Below, in pieces: positions 7,145 to 15,083 of a DNA stretch of 20,291 nt. The notes below the pieces were generated by a model, which saw nothing but the letters and a program-made list of their open reading frames with translations, ran no database searches and had not been told where the DNA came from. Each line of letters opens with the position of its first letter. Position 1 is the first letter of the stretch. Origin of the DNA: Clostridiales bacterium UBA1758 (GTDB taxonomy: Bacteria > Bacillota > Clostridia > Oscillospirales > UBA1758); assembly GCA_002315595.1 (NCBI GenBank), contig DCHG01000039.1:1-20291 (forward strand), read 5' to 3'. A program made the position numbers and the translations under genes.

Positions 7145-9253
7145 TCAAAGTTCGATCGGGCGAATTTCCATATATTTCATTTGGATTTCGCCCAAGTCGA
7201 TCACCTTATCACCGTCAAAAACGCGGATCTTCGTTTTCTGTGCGGAACTATACGGGTTCATAACAAAAAGCATTTTTCTTTCTCCGTCCGACCAAAGAGC
7301 AGTGAACAAGTTGCGATTTTCACATTCAACGATTTTCTTTCCGCCGAGTCGGATGGCAAGATTTTCAAACAATGCCGCCTGACAGAACATTCCGTAACTG
7401 TACTGTGTTCCGAGCCAAAGGATCGTGCCCTTGCCACGCTTGATTTCCGCACCGACGACTTGCTTTAAATTGTGGTCAAATGCGATCGGCTTTGCATCTT
7501 TCGGCAGTACCGCCGTATAGACCTTCGTTGCCATATAAGTGTCCTCGGCGTTTTCGACCTCTATAAACGCCGCAGGGTGCGCAATCCTTTCAAAACCGTG
7601 AATTCCGACATAATCGGCAAGCAAAGTCAACGGTCGACCGTTTTCGTCAAATTCGGGCAGAGTCGGCATCAGCAAAACATTCCCGCCACATTCAACAAAG
7701 TCTATGATCGCCTGCTGTGACTTTGCACTCATACAACTCGGGCATATGACAAACAACGGACGCGTCGTGTCGAGTTTTCCCGTCAACGCCTTCATTTCAG
7801 GGTGGCAAGCACCTGCCATCATCGGGTAAAGCAAGCCTTTTTCAAGGATCGACCATGCCTCTTGCTCGGTGGTGAAGCCGACTTTTTGCCCGTATTCCTG
7901 GAAACGGCTTTCTTCCCATGTAAATCCACACTGGACGGAGCATTGTCTGTTTGCGCGTTGCATCCAGCCGTTCTTTTGCAAGAACAGACCGAATTCTTTC
8001 AATGCGCCATAGGTATCGCGGACTTCACCGAATGCAGAAATCGGCGCATGGTAATCATAGATTGCGCCGGTTGCACCGGTTTCGCCGAAATTCGGTCCAC
8101 CGGTATAGATGTAATAATTCAGCCCCTTCATTCCGACGGCGGTGTTGGCAAGATAGCACGCCAACAAGTCCTCCGGCAAGATCGGCGGAGTGTCGGAAAG
8201 GTTGCCTGCGGGCAACTCAAACACCGTCGGGGGCATTCCCATTTCGTTCAGCAATTCACAACTCATCATCATTTTGACGATGTACTGCGGCGTCGGATTG
8301 TTCTGTTCCCAAGTCGGGTTCAGATTGTAATAGTGATCGGATCCGAGCAGGAAACCTTCGCCGAGTCGATCAACGGTTTCAATGAAAAGCGTATTCATAT
8401 ACGGATTTGCGGAATTATGGCAAATCGGACCGTTGAGTCCGTCTTCTTTGAGCCAGCCCGCAAGCGTTTCGGCATATTCGGCAATCGTGGAAAGGTAGAA
8501 ATCCGAGTAATCGCGGAGTCTTCTGCCCTCAAATTCATTCGCTTCCTGCGGAATTGCGATCGGCATAACCTCGGCAAAGGAACGGAAATCCGTGCCGTAG
8601 GCATCATTCAGCCGTTCGATCATTTCATATTTTTTGCAAAGCCACCTCGGATAGCGACCATCCGCTTTTCCGAAGCCCATCGTTTCGGGGTTATAATCCA
8701 ACGATCCGTACCAAATATGAATACCGATCAGTTCGTTATCAAGTTGGATCATCCCAACAGGACCGCCGTTTTCCGCCATAAACGGACGTACGACATCGGC
8801 AAAGGCGCGGTAATATTTACGCGCTTTTTCGAGTAAACGCGGGTGCAGATACGAAATCGACGCGCCCTGAACATTGCTTCCGTCAATTCTTTTTGCCATC
8901 AATTCGGGGTAATCATCAATCAGCCATCCCGGCAGACCGTTGTGGACGAGTTCGGAATACTGATACGGTCCCGGACGAAGAATGACCATCAAACCGACCT
9001 TTGCAGCGGTTTTTAAAAATCCGGCAAGATCGCGGGACGGTTGGTCGCCGAAGACGATATTACCCTCATCCGGCTCATGAACGATCCACGGAACATAGGT
9101 CGCAATGGTGTTGCCGCCCGCTTCCTTGAACAGATTCATTCTTCTTTCCCAATCCTCGGGCGGTACACGAAAATAATGAAATTCGCCGGAAACCGGGTAT
9201 GCCGGAGTTCCGTCGATCGTAAAACCAAGATGATCCCAATTTAATGTAGCCAT
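7145..9253 (-). CDS. GH35-type beta-galactosidase
   Basis: This 702-residue enzyme begins with the GH35 TIM-barrel pattern: SGEFHYFRVP..W, NTIATYVPW..HEP..G and ILRPGPY. The acid/base is probably Glu174 in QLDNE, and Glu346 in TVFELPAG is the likely nucleophile. GH35 enzymes release terminal beta-galactose. The start is 9253 because GGAGGG (9258-9263) lies inside the first codons of the longer frame. There is no signal peptide, so it should act on imported oligosaccharides. The C-terminal region after about residue 400 includes a probable Rossmann-like/beta-galactosidase trimerisation-type segment (LFVICPSCMS, GGNVLLMP). The usual QxENEY motif is altered to QLDNEL, so specificity may differ. 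Confidence 0.85.
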   Translation of the reverse strand: MATLNWDHLGFTIDGTPAYPVSGEFHYFRVPPEDWERRMNLFKEAGGNTIATYVPWIVHEPDEGNIVFGDQPSRDLAGFLKTAAKVGLMVILRPGPYQYSELVHNGLPGWLIDDYPELMAKRIDGSNVQGASISYLHPRLLEKARKYYRAFADVVRPFMAENGGPVGMIQLDNELIGIHIWYGSLDYNPETMGFGKADGRYPRWLCKKYEMIERLNDAYGTDFRSFAEVMPIAIPQEANEFEGRRLRDYSDFYLSTIAEYAETLAGWLKEDGLNGPICHNSANPYMNTLFIETVDRLGEGFLLGSDHYYNLNPTWEQNNPTPQYIVKMMMSCELLNEMGMPPTVFELPAGNLSDTPPILPEDLLACYLANTAVGMKGLNYYIYTGGPNFGETGATGAIYDYHAPISAFGEVRDTYGALKEFGLFLQKNGWMQRANRQCSVQCGFTWEESRFQEYGQKVGFTTEQEAWSILEKGLLYPMMAGACHPEMKALTGKLDTTRPLFVICPSCMSAKSQQAIIDFVECGGNVLLMPTLPEFDENGRPLTLLADYVGIHGFERIAHPAAFIEVENAEDTYMATKVYTAVLPKDAKPIAFDHNLKQVVGAEIKRGKGTILWLGTQYSYGMFCQAALFENLAIRLGGKKIVECENRNLFTALWSDGERKMLFVMNPYSSAQKTKIRVFDGDKVIDLGEIQMKYMEIRPIEL

Positions 9254-9271
9254 AATTCCCTCCAACAAATG

Positions 9272-9299
9272 ATGATACTTATACTTTACAGTATTTCAA
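9272..9299 (-). promoter_or_regulatory. Promoter of the GH35 gene with a palindrome in its spacer
   Basis: On the - strand TTGAAA (9294-9299) and TATCAT (9272-9277) are 16 bases apart, 18 bases upstream of the start codon. The spacer contains the inverted repeat ATACT-TTAC-AGTAT (9281-9294), a possible operator. Confidence 0.55.
9281..9294. repeat. Short inverted repeat, possible operator of the GH35 gene
   Basis: ATACT (9281-9285) and AGTAT (9290-9294) are perfect inverted arms around TTAC. They occupy the space between the -35 and -10 of the GH35 promoter, where a bound repressor would block polymerase. The palindrome is AT-rich and short, so it may be chance. Confidence 0.35.
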
Positions 9300-9316
9300 A
9301 TCAAAATGCAATACAA

Positions 9317-9357
9317 AAGGACGAAAGGTAACGATTTTGTCGGTACTTTTCGTCCTT
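9317..9357 (-). terminator. Terminator of the polysaccharide operon
   Basis: AAGGACGAAA and its complement (9317-9326 with 9348-9357) form a 10-bp stem. The stem extends inward with GTA/TAC and CGA/TCG pairs. On the - strand it is followed by TTTG, a short U-tract. It sits right after the CapD-type gene's stop. Confidence 0.75.
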
Positions 9358-9361
9358 GTTT

Positions 9362-11251
9362 TTATGAATTTGCTTCGACCTTTGTGTTGATTTCTTCCGG
9401 CGAATGATAAGAAGGGATCAACCCCCTCAAAAGATTCACACATTCGTCCGCAGAAACCTTTTCGGCGATTTTTTCACGGATTTCATCAAGCAGTTTGTTC
9501 ATCCGTTCCGGCGGAATAGGTTGCTGTTGTTCAACAAAGATCTTTTCATTTTCAGTCGAACTGAGGTTGTTGGTCTTAATCAACAGTTCCTCGTACAGTT
9601 TTTCACCCGGACGCAGCCCGATTTCAATGACGGCAATGTCAATATTCGGCTCAAATCCGCTTAAACGGATCAGATTTTCGGCGAGATCGATTATTTTGAC
9701 AGGCTCGCCCATATCAAGGACAAAAATCTGTCCTTGTTCCGCCATGGCACCCGCTTCAAGCACGAGTTGGGAGGCTTCCGGGATCGTCATAAAAAATCGC
9801 GTGACCCGTTTATCGGTCACGGTCACGGGACCGCCCTCGGCAATCTGTTTTTCAAACAGAGGAACGACCGATCCGTTTGATCCGAGAACATTGCCGAAAC
9901 GCACACAACAAAATTCGGTTTTGCTTGCAAAACGGCTTTGCAGGATCATTTCGCAAAAACGCTTTGTCGCGCCCATAACATTTGTCGGATTTACCGCCTT
10001 ATCCGTGGAAATCAGCACAAACTTTTCTACGCCGACTCTTTCCGCGGCGCAAACGGTGTGATATGTCCCGAAGATATTATTTTTGATTGCTTCCAACGGG
10101 CACTGTTCCATCAGCGGAACATGTTTGTGTGCCGCGGCATGAAATACAACATTCGGGCGATATTTTTCAAAAATCAAATTCAATTGCGACTCATCACAGA
10201 CGGATGCGATCTCAATATGCAGATCAAGATAGCCGCGATATTTCTTTTCCAATTCAATTTGAAGTTGATATGTCGTATTTTCGTACACATCGACGACGAT
10301 CAGGCTTTTCGGATTGCATTTTGCAATTTGACGGCAAAGTTCACTGCCGATGGATCCGCCGCCGCCTGTGACAAGAATTGTCTTTCCCGTGATGAATTTT
10401 TTGAGTTTTTCGGGGTTTAATTTGACCGTGTCGCGTCCCAAAATATCACCAATGGACACATCGCGGACATCAGTAAATTTGGCTTCACCGCTGACAAGAT
10501 CTGAAATGCTGGGGATGATCTTGACCGGTACGCCGGTTTGTCCGCAAATTTCAAGAATTGCTCTCTGTTCCTTTCGCGAAATGCTCGGAATGGCAAAAAG
10601 TATCTGTTTAATTTTGAACTTTTCGACACATTCGGGTATCTTTTCCCTGCCGCCGTGTATTTTAACGCCACAGAGAGATTTGTTCCACTTGTTCGGATTG
10701 TCGTCAATGATGCAACAAATATTGCCGTGGAGTTTTCCCGACATGGAATACTCCTGCAAAATCATTCTTCCCGCAACACCTGCGCCGATGAGCAACACGC
10801 GGATCTCGTTTTGACTTTCGCGTCGTTTCGGAATGTAATAAATTTCCGCAAGCATTCTCGGCGTGAAACGCATTGTCGTGATCAGCACAATCGCCCAAAA
10901 CATTGAGATCAATCGAATACTGAGTGGCATATCAAAACCAAACGGGATCAATGCCTCATTCGCCACAATATATGTAATAACAGTGGATGCAATGATGTTC
11001 AAAAGATCCTTCAATCCGAGAATGCGCCACACATAACCGTACATACGCAAAATTGAAAACATCGCAATTGCAATAATGATCTGATACGGCAGGTAACGGA
11101 ACCACATTCGCCCGATTTCGCCCGGGATTGCATCAAATTTGAATTCAAATCGGAACAAAATTCCAAGTGCGCCCGAAAACATCACTATCAACGCATCTAA
11201 AAATGCGATCAGAACTTTACTGTGTATTCCACGCTCTAATATTTTACGCAT
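9362..11251 (-). CDS. CapD/PglF-type nucleotide-sugar 4,6-dehydratase, membrane-anchored
   Basis: This 629-residue protein has about four N-terminal membrane segments (residues 10-130), a first Rossmann motif GAGVAG (156-161) and a second NAD-binding motif TGGGGSIGS (295-303). The catalytic segment STDKAVNPTNVMG.TK carries Asp417, Lys418, Met426 and Lys430; the M-K pair in place of Y-K marks UDP-GlcNAc-type 4,6-dehydratases such as PglF. These convert UDP-GlcNAc to a 4-keto-6-deoxy sugar, a precursor of acetamido-trideoxy sugars or related residues. The start at 11251 has AGGTGG eight bases upstream; a GTG four codons earlier would overlap that site. It is last in the operon, so it likely supplies sugar for the polymer. 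Confidence 0.92.
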   Translation of the reverse strand: MRKILERGIHSKVLIAFLDALIVMFSGALGILFRFEFKFDAIPGEIGRMWFRYLPYQIIIAIAMFSILRMYGYVWRILGLKDLLNIIASTVITYIVANEALIPFGFDMPLSIRLISMFWAIVLITTMRFTPRMLAEIYYIPKRRESQNEIRVLLIGAGVAGRMILQEYSMSGKLHGNICCIIDDNPNKWNKSLCGVKIHGGREKIPECVEKFKIKQILFAIPSISRKEQRAILEICGQTGVPVKIIPSISDLVSGEAKFTDVRDVSIGDILGRDTVKLNPEKLKKFITGKTILVTGGGGSIGSELCRQIAKCNPKSLIVVDVYENTTYQLQIELEKKYRGYLDLHIEIASVCDESQLNLIFEKYRPNVVFHAAAHKHVPLMEQCPLEAIKNNIFGTYHTVCAAERVGVEKFVLISTDKAVNPTNVMGATKRFCEMILQSRFASKTEFCCVRFGNVLGSNGSVVPLFEKQIAEGGPVTVTDKRVTRFFMTIPEASQLVLEAGAMAEQGQIFVLDMGEPVKIIDLAENLIRLSGFEPNIDIAVIEIGLRPGEKLYEELLIKTNNLSSTENEKIFVEQQQPIPPERMNKLLDEIREKIAEKVSADECVNLLRGLIPSYHSPEEINTKVEANS

Positions 11252-11298
11252 AATTGCTTCCACCTAATGAGAATTTGCTTTGTTCAATCTAGCACAAA

Positions 11299-11323
11299 TG
11301 TGGGGGGGTAATGCCACCCCACA
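11299..11323 (-). terminator. Possible attenuating hairpin inside the operon
   Basis: TGTGGGG and its complement (11299-11305 with 11317-11323) form a 7-bp GC-rich stem between the SLH gene's stop and the CapD-type gene. The following - strand sequence is ATTTGTG, with only a short T-run, so it is more likely a partial terminator or an mRNA 3'-end stabiliser than a full stop. Confidence 0.4.
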
Positions 11324-11333
11324 CAATTGTCGA

Positions 11334-12737
11334 TCAATCCTCCCAGAATTCGTGTACAAATTCTTCTTCTTCCGTGTGATCGTGTCCATAAACCGCTTCC
11401 TGAACGTCATACCAACTCCACATTCTGTCGTTGACATCCGGGAAGTCTCGATTGGCACCGCCGTCGATTTTGATCTGGTCACCGATGCGGTAAAGCATGC
11501 GGTTGAAGATCGCCGCCGCTTCTTCGCGGGAAATGGTTTCTTCGGGACGGAAGGTGCCGTCCTCATATCCGAGGATCCATCCAAAGGAAGCCGCAATGGC
11601 AATATCCCCAGCCGCCCAGTGGGACACATCAACATCGCTGAATATATTTTCAGCGGCTACGGATTTTGCGAAACGGACGCAAAGAGATGCAAATTCCGCA
11701 CGGGTGATCGCCCTTTTCGGCTGGAAACTTCCGTCGGTATATCCGCCGATCATACCCATTGCGGCAAGCGTGTTGATGGCTTCCGCATACCAAGCATCTT
11801 CGTCGACATCGTTAAATTTCGACACTCCCACAGCGGAGGTATCCAGCAGGATATTATAAAACATCTGTGCAACTTCGGCACGGTTGATATCTGCATTCGG
11901 TCGGAACGTACCCTTTTTGTCGCCCTGCATGAACGCTTCATGGGAATTGACATCCAAATACGCGGACACGCCGGTCACCGAAGGCAACGCAGGCTCGGTG
12001 CGGAAAGAAGGCGTGATCGTGACGCCGCCTTCCGGCATTTCAAAAGAATATTCGCCGTTGCCAATGTAAGTCAGTTCGACAAGGTCGCCGTTATCATCAC
12101 GAACCTGCACATAGGAAACGATCTTCTTTTCTTCGGGAATGGTTTTGATTTCAACAACATCGCCCGGATCCGGGTTCGGATTACTGATTTCGATATCGCC
12201 GCCGATGATGTCGTCCTCATTTTTGATCACGACCGTCGGCTCCTCATCCTCACCCTGCTTGTTCAGCGTCATCGTAACGGTATAACCACCGGAATAATAG
12301 GATGTAATCACGCCACCGACTTTTTCAAGATCGTAAATGGTGGAATTGATGTTTTTCAAAACCGCCTTTTTTGCGGCATTGTTTTCGACATACTGTTCGA
12401 CAAGACCGTTCCACACTGCGCCGTTTCCGCCCGATGCGTCGACCGCGGCACTGCGGATACTGTAATAATTTGTGCGAAGTTCGGTACCGTCAAATTTCAA
12501 TTCGACTTCTTCGTCGTATCCACTGCTCAGCATTGCCTGCGCCACTGCGGCAACAAGGCTGTCGGTCGCTTTCAGATAGGACGGGGATTTACGCGAAACG
12601 GTTTGATTGACGCCATACACATCCGGTCCCGCCAAAGTCACGGTCACCGAATAGGTTGCCGCGGCAAACGCCATTTGGGGTGCGATCACGCAGAAAGCAA
12701 GTACCACCGCGAACAGTTTGATCAATGTTTTTTTCAT
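11334..12737 (-). CDS. S-layer homology (SLH) domain protein, secreted
   Basis: This 467-residue protein starts with a signal peptide (residues 1-26, cleavage after AFA). A mixed region of about 200 residues follows, with a bacterial-repeat-like segment ending EMPEGGVTITPSF near 212-224. Three SLH domains cover about 249-425, each with G.FRP....R.E or similar, and a partial fourth repeat follows near 442-461. SLH domains bind pyruvylated secondary wall polymers, so it should sit on the cell surface. The start at 12737 (ATG) overlaps the upstream stop (ATGA). It is embedded in the tyrosine-kinase polysaccharide operon. The N-terminal region has no recognised enzyme motif; it may be structural or bind the polymer. 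Confidence 0.9.
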   Translation of the reverse strand: MKKTLIKLFAVVLAFCVIAPQMAFAAATYSVTVTLAGPDVYGVNQTVSRKSPSYLKATDSLVAAVAQAMLSSGYDEEVELKFDGTELRTNYYSIRSAAVDASGGNGAVWNGLVEQYVENNAAKKAVLKNINSTIYDLEKVGGVITSYYSGGYTVTMTLNKQGEDEEPTVVIKNEDDIIGGDIEISNPNPDPGDVVEIKTIPEEKKIVSYVQVRDDNGDLVELTYIGNGEYSFEMPEGGVTITPSFRTEPALPSVTGVSAYLDVNSHEAFMQGDKKGTFRPNADINRAEVAQMFYNILLDTSAVGVSKFNDVDEDAWYAEAINTLAAMGMIGGYTDGSFQPKRAITRAEFASLCVRFAKSVAAENIFSDVDVSHWAAGDIAIAASFGWILGYEDGTFRPEETISREEAAAIFNRMLYRIGDQIKIDGGANRDFPDVNDRMWSWYDVQEAVYGHDHTEEEEFVHEFWED

Positions 12738-13444
12738 AACAGACCTCTTTCTTTCACCTGGGACAGATACCAAGCCTTTTTCAAACTCTTTTCGTTTGCA
12801 TATCCATCAATCACATCATCAATAAGCGACATATCGCCTTTGTTTTCTTTCAATATCTTTTTCATTTGGGCGACGATATCGTCCATTTTCGCATCACATT
12901 CGTGTTCGAGTTCCGTTGCCTTTTCCACATAACCCGCCGCCCATTTGGCGATTTTCGTCTTGGACAATTCACTTTCCGGCATTGTGTAATAATCGTCCAT
13001 CGCTTCAAAAGCCATCCGTTCAAGCGCGTTGGTGTATTCTTGACGCATAACGTAAACTCTTGCTACGAGTGTCGAAATTTCATCCGAAAATTCGGTTGAA
13101 TACTCATTTTCGCCGTCGGAGTCCGTTTTTAGTTCCACAGAAGACTGATCATCATCCGAAGGCTCTTCCCTGGTCAGTTTTTCGATCAATTCTTCCTCCG
13201 TGATCTCACCTTCACGAAATGAATTGATTTCATCATCATTGAGATCGCGAACATGGATATACGGCTTATCTTCCACCGATTCTATAATTTTTTCGCGTTC
13301 GATTTCGATTTTCGCTTTGATCTCGTCCGAAGAGTACTGTCCGGCTTCCATCAGGATCTGAATGTTGTTTTTTTGCCAAATCAACACCCCGACAATAACC
13401 GCAACAATGACCGTGGGAATGATCAGCCATTTTTTCTTTTTCAT
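12734..13444 (-). CDS. Membrane-anchored acidic protein of unknown function
   Basis: I do not recognise a named family. This 236-residue protein has a short basic start, one membrane segment (about residues 6-23) and then an extracytoplasmic part. Residues 40-130 are highly acidic and probably disordered (EEPSDDDQSS, DSDGENE). Residues 125-236 look helical, ending in NEKSLKKAWYLSQ, a pattern I have seen in unnamed clostridial proteins. The ATG at 13444 has AAGGA just upstream; a TTG one codon earlier is less likely. It is 41 bases after the phosphatase gene and overlaps the SLH gene by four bases, so the two are probably translated together and may form a membrane-surface link. Function is unknown. 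Confidence 0.8.
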   Translation of the reverse strand: MKKKKWLIIPTVIVAVIVGVLIWQKNNIQILMEAGQYSSDEIKAKIEIEREKIIESVEDKPYIHVRDLNDDEINSFREGEITEEELIEKLTREEPSDDDQSSVELKTDSDGENEYSTEFSDEISTLVARVYVMRQEYTNALERMAFEAMDDYYTMPESELSKTKIAKWAAGYVEKATELEHECDAKMDDIVAQMKKILKENKGDMSLIDDVIDGYANEKSLKKAWYLSQVKERGLL

Positions 13445-13485
13445 CAAATTCCTTCTTTCGCGAGATGAAAATCGGTTTCAGACCA

Positions 13486-14196
13486 CTACCCGAGCAGTAT
13501 TTCATCAGTCTGTCGGTTGATGCGTTTGATAGCATCCGGGCCGATCAGTTTTTCAAGCCTTTTCATAGCGGGACCGAGATTCGGCTGGCGTTTTTTTTGA
13601 TCGTGGCAATCCGTGACCACAAGACCGGCTTTGCCGCTTTTCAAAAAACGAACGGATCTCGACCACGGCAATGCGTGTAACACGGCATCCGTGCTGATCT
13701 GCATAGGAAAGCCGAGATCGCAAAGCGCCGACAACGCCTGATTATTCTGTATCGAAAAATAGCGGTCAACATGAGCGATCACGGGCGTCAACCCCGTCAT
13801 ATTGGCAAAATTCGAAAGTCCGGTGAATACATTGCCGCGCCATGCCATAAACGGAAGTTCGATCAAAAGATATTTTCCGTCCGCATAACAAAGTTTTTCA
13901 AGATCCTGCAATTCAAACAAACGGTCGGTGTACTCCACCTCCGCGCCCAAAAAGAGTTTCGGCAGTTCCCTCTGTTTGTTTTCCGGCAATCGAATGATCG
14001 CTTCGGCAAGTTTTCGGGCGGCTTTTTCACGCTTTTCCAAAAAGCCCGCCACCGTATCCCGATGCGAAAAATGAGGCGTCAAAACAACATTGTCAATTCC
14101 CTGATCTGCCTCCATTCGAAGCATTGCAAGACTTTCTTTGACGCTTTTTGCACCGTCGTCCATGTCGGGCAGAATGTGAGTATGTAGATCTGTCAT
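13486..14196 (-). CDS. CpsB/YwqE-type PHP tyrosine phosphatase
   Basis: This 236-residue PHP-fold phosphatase removes phosphate from tyrosines of the partner BY-kinase in Gram-positive capsule systems. Metal-ligand motifs are D-H-T-H in the first line (His5, His7), TPH with His42, GAEVEY with Glu86, LIELPF with Glu113, AHVDRY with His142 and TDCH with Asp196 and His198. They are all present, so it should be active. Its ATG overlaps the kinase stop (ATGA, 14193-14196), which fixes the start and suggests linked expression. It is cytoplasmic. Alternative readings, such as a histidinol-phosphatase-like PHP enzyme, are unlikely given the kinase next to it. Confidence 0.95.
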   Translation of the reverse strand: MTDLHTHILPDMDDGAKSVKESLAMLRMEADQGIDNVVLTPHFSHRDTVAGFLEKREKAARKLAEAIIRLPENKQRELPKLFLGAEVEYTDRLFELQDLEKLCYADGKYLLIELPFMAWRGNVFTGLSNFANMTGLTPVIAHVDRYFSIQNNQALSALCDLGFPMQISTDAVLHALPWSRSVRFLKSGKAGLVVTDCHDQKKRQPNLGPAMKRLEKLIGPDAIKRINRQTDEILLG

Positions 14197-15083
14197 TGGT
14201 TTTTATTTTCGTCTCTTGCCTCTTGTGCTGCGGTTTCGACGGCACGATAGGCTTCCTCTCTGGTCTTCGGATTTGACGACTGACCGTAGCCGTAGCCGTA
14301 ACCAGATCCGTAACCATAGCCCGATCCGTACCCGTAATGACCATAGCCGCGGCGGTATCCGTAACGGGAATAACGGCGATATTTATATTTGTAATATGTA
14401 CTGTTTTCGCCCATGGCACCGTTCAAAACAAAGCCCAGCACTTTTGCTTTGGCGTAAACCAATTGATCCATTGCGTGAATGACAGCGCCGCGTTCGGATT
14501 TACCGGCACGTATGACAAACAAAACGCCGTCCGTCTGTGACGAAAGCACCGCCGCATCCGTGACCATATTCACCGGCGGCGTATCGAGGATGATATAGTC
14601 GTATTTCGATTTCATCGACTTAATCAATCCCGTCATACGTGCGGAACCAAGTAATTCGGACGGGTTCGGCGGAATATGTCCCGCGCAAATAACATCCATT
14701 CCCGGACGAAAACGATGAATTGCTTCGCCGATGAGATCGGGGTGAATTAAAACATCGCTGAGTCCGTTCGGACTGTTGATTTCAAGCAAACGTCCTACCT
14801 TCGGACGACGGAGGTCGCAGTCGATCAAAAGGACGCGACTTCCTGCCTCCGCCATGGAAATGGAAAGATTCAACGCGGTAATACTCTTACCTTCCCCTTG
14901 GAGGGCGGAAGTCAAAAGAATGACGGCGCAACCTTCCAAATCGGCAAGCGCGAAATTCACATTGGTGCGGAGCGTTTTATACGCTTCGCGTGAGAAAAAA
15001 CTACTGCGACTGTTTAGTATTTCTTTTCTGTCGTCAATGATCGGCGCAGTTTTCGCTGAATTTTTAATCTTTTTTTCAGACAT
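14193..15083 (-). CDS. CpsD/CapB-type BY-kinase with Tyr/Gly-rich tail
   Basis: This 296-residue cytoplasmic tyrosine kinase has EAYKTLRTN near 33-41, Walker A SALQGEGKS (59-67), Walker A' VLLIDCDLRRP (84-94) and Walker B YIILDTPP (163-170). Such kinases autophosphorylate C-terminal tyrosines and regulate polymer length with a Wzz-like partner. Here residues 230-266 hold 15 tyrosines in 37 residues, mostly as GYGS/GYGY repeats, far more than the few usual, and a 30-residue polar tail follows. AAGGGGG precedes the ATG, which overlaps the co-polymerase stop by one base (TAATG). The kinase-Wzz split is the usual Gram-positive arrangement. Confidence 0.95.
   Translation of the reverse strand: MSEKKIKNSAKTAPIIDDRKEILNSRSSFFSREAYKTLRTNVNFALADLEGCAVILLTSALQGEGKSITALNLSISMAEAGSRVLLIDCDLRRPKVGRLLEINSPNGLSDVLIHPDLIGEAIHRFRPGMDVICAGHIPPNPSELLGSARMTGLIKSMKSKYDYIILDTPPVNMVTDAAVLSSQTDGVLFVIRAGKSERGAVIHAMDQLVYAKAKVLGFVLNGAMGENSTYYKYKYRRYSRYGYRRGYGHYGYGSGYGYGSGYGYGYGQSSNPKTREEAYRAVETAAQEARDENKNQ
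14283..14348 (-). repeat. Low-complexity tandem repeat encoding the kinase GYGS/GYGY tail
   Basis: Degenerate 6- to 12-base units encode Gly-Tyr-Gly-Ser or Gly-Tyr pairs (about residues 246-267). The units differ at third positions, so it is not a recent slippage product, but its length may vary among strains. Confidence 0.7.

Noticed and set aside
7802..8836. Long open frame (344 codons) on the + strand opposite the GH35 gene
   Set aside because: It is fully antisense to a clear GH35 gene, has no ribosome binding site of note and its translation resembles no family.
11280..12932. Long open frame (550 codons) on the + strand opposite the SLH gene
   Set aside because: It is antisense to the SLH gene with its signal peptide and SLH motifs, and is His/Arg/Phe-rich as expected of a shadow frame.
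14283..14348. CRISPR-like or intergenic tandem array
   Set aside because: The repeat is in frame, encodes the kinase Tyr/Gly tail and has no spacers.
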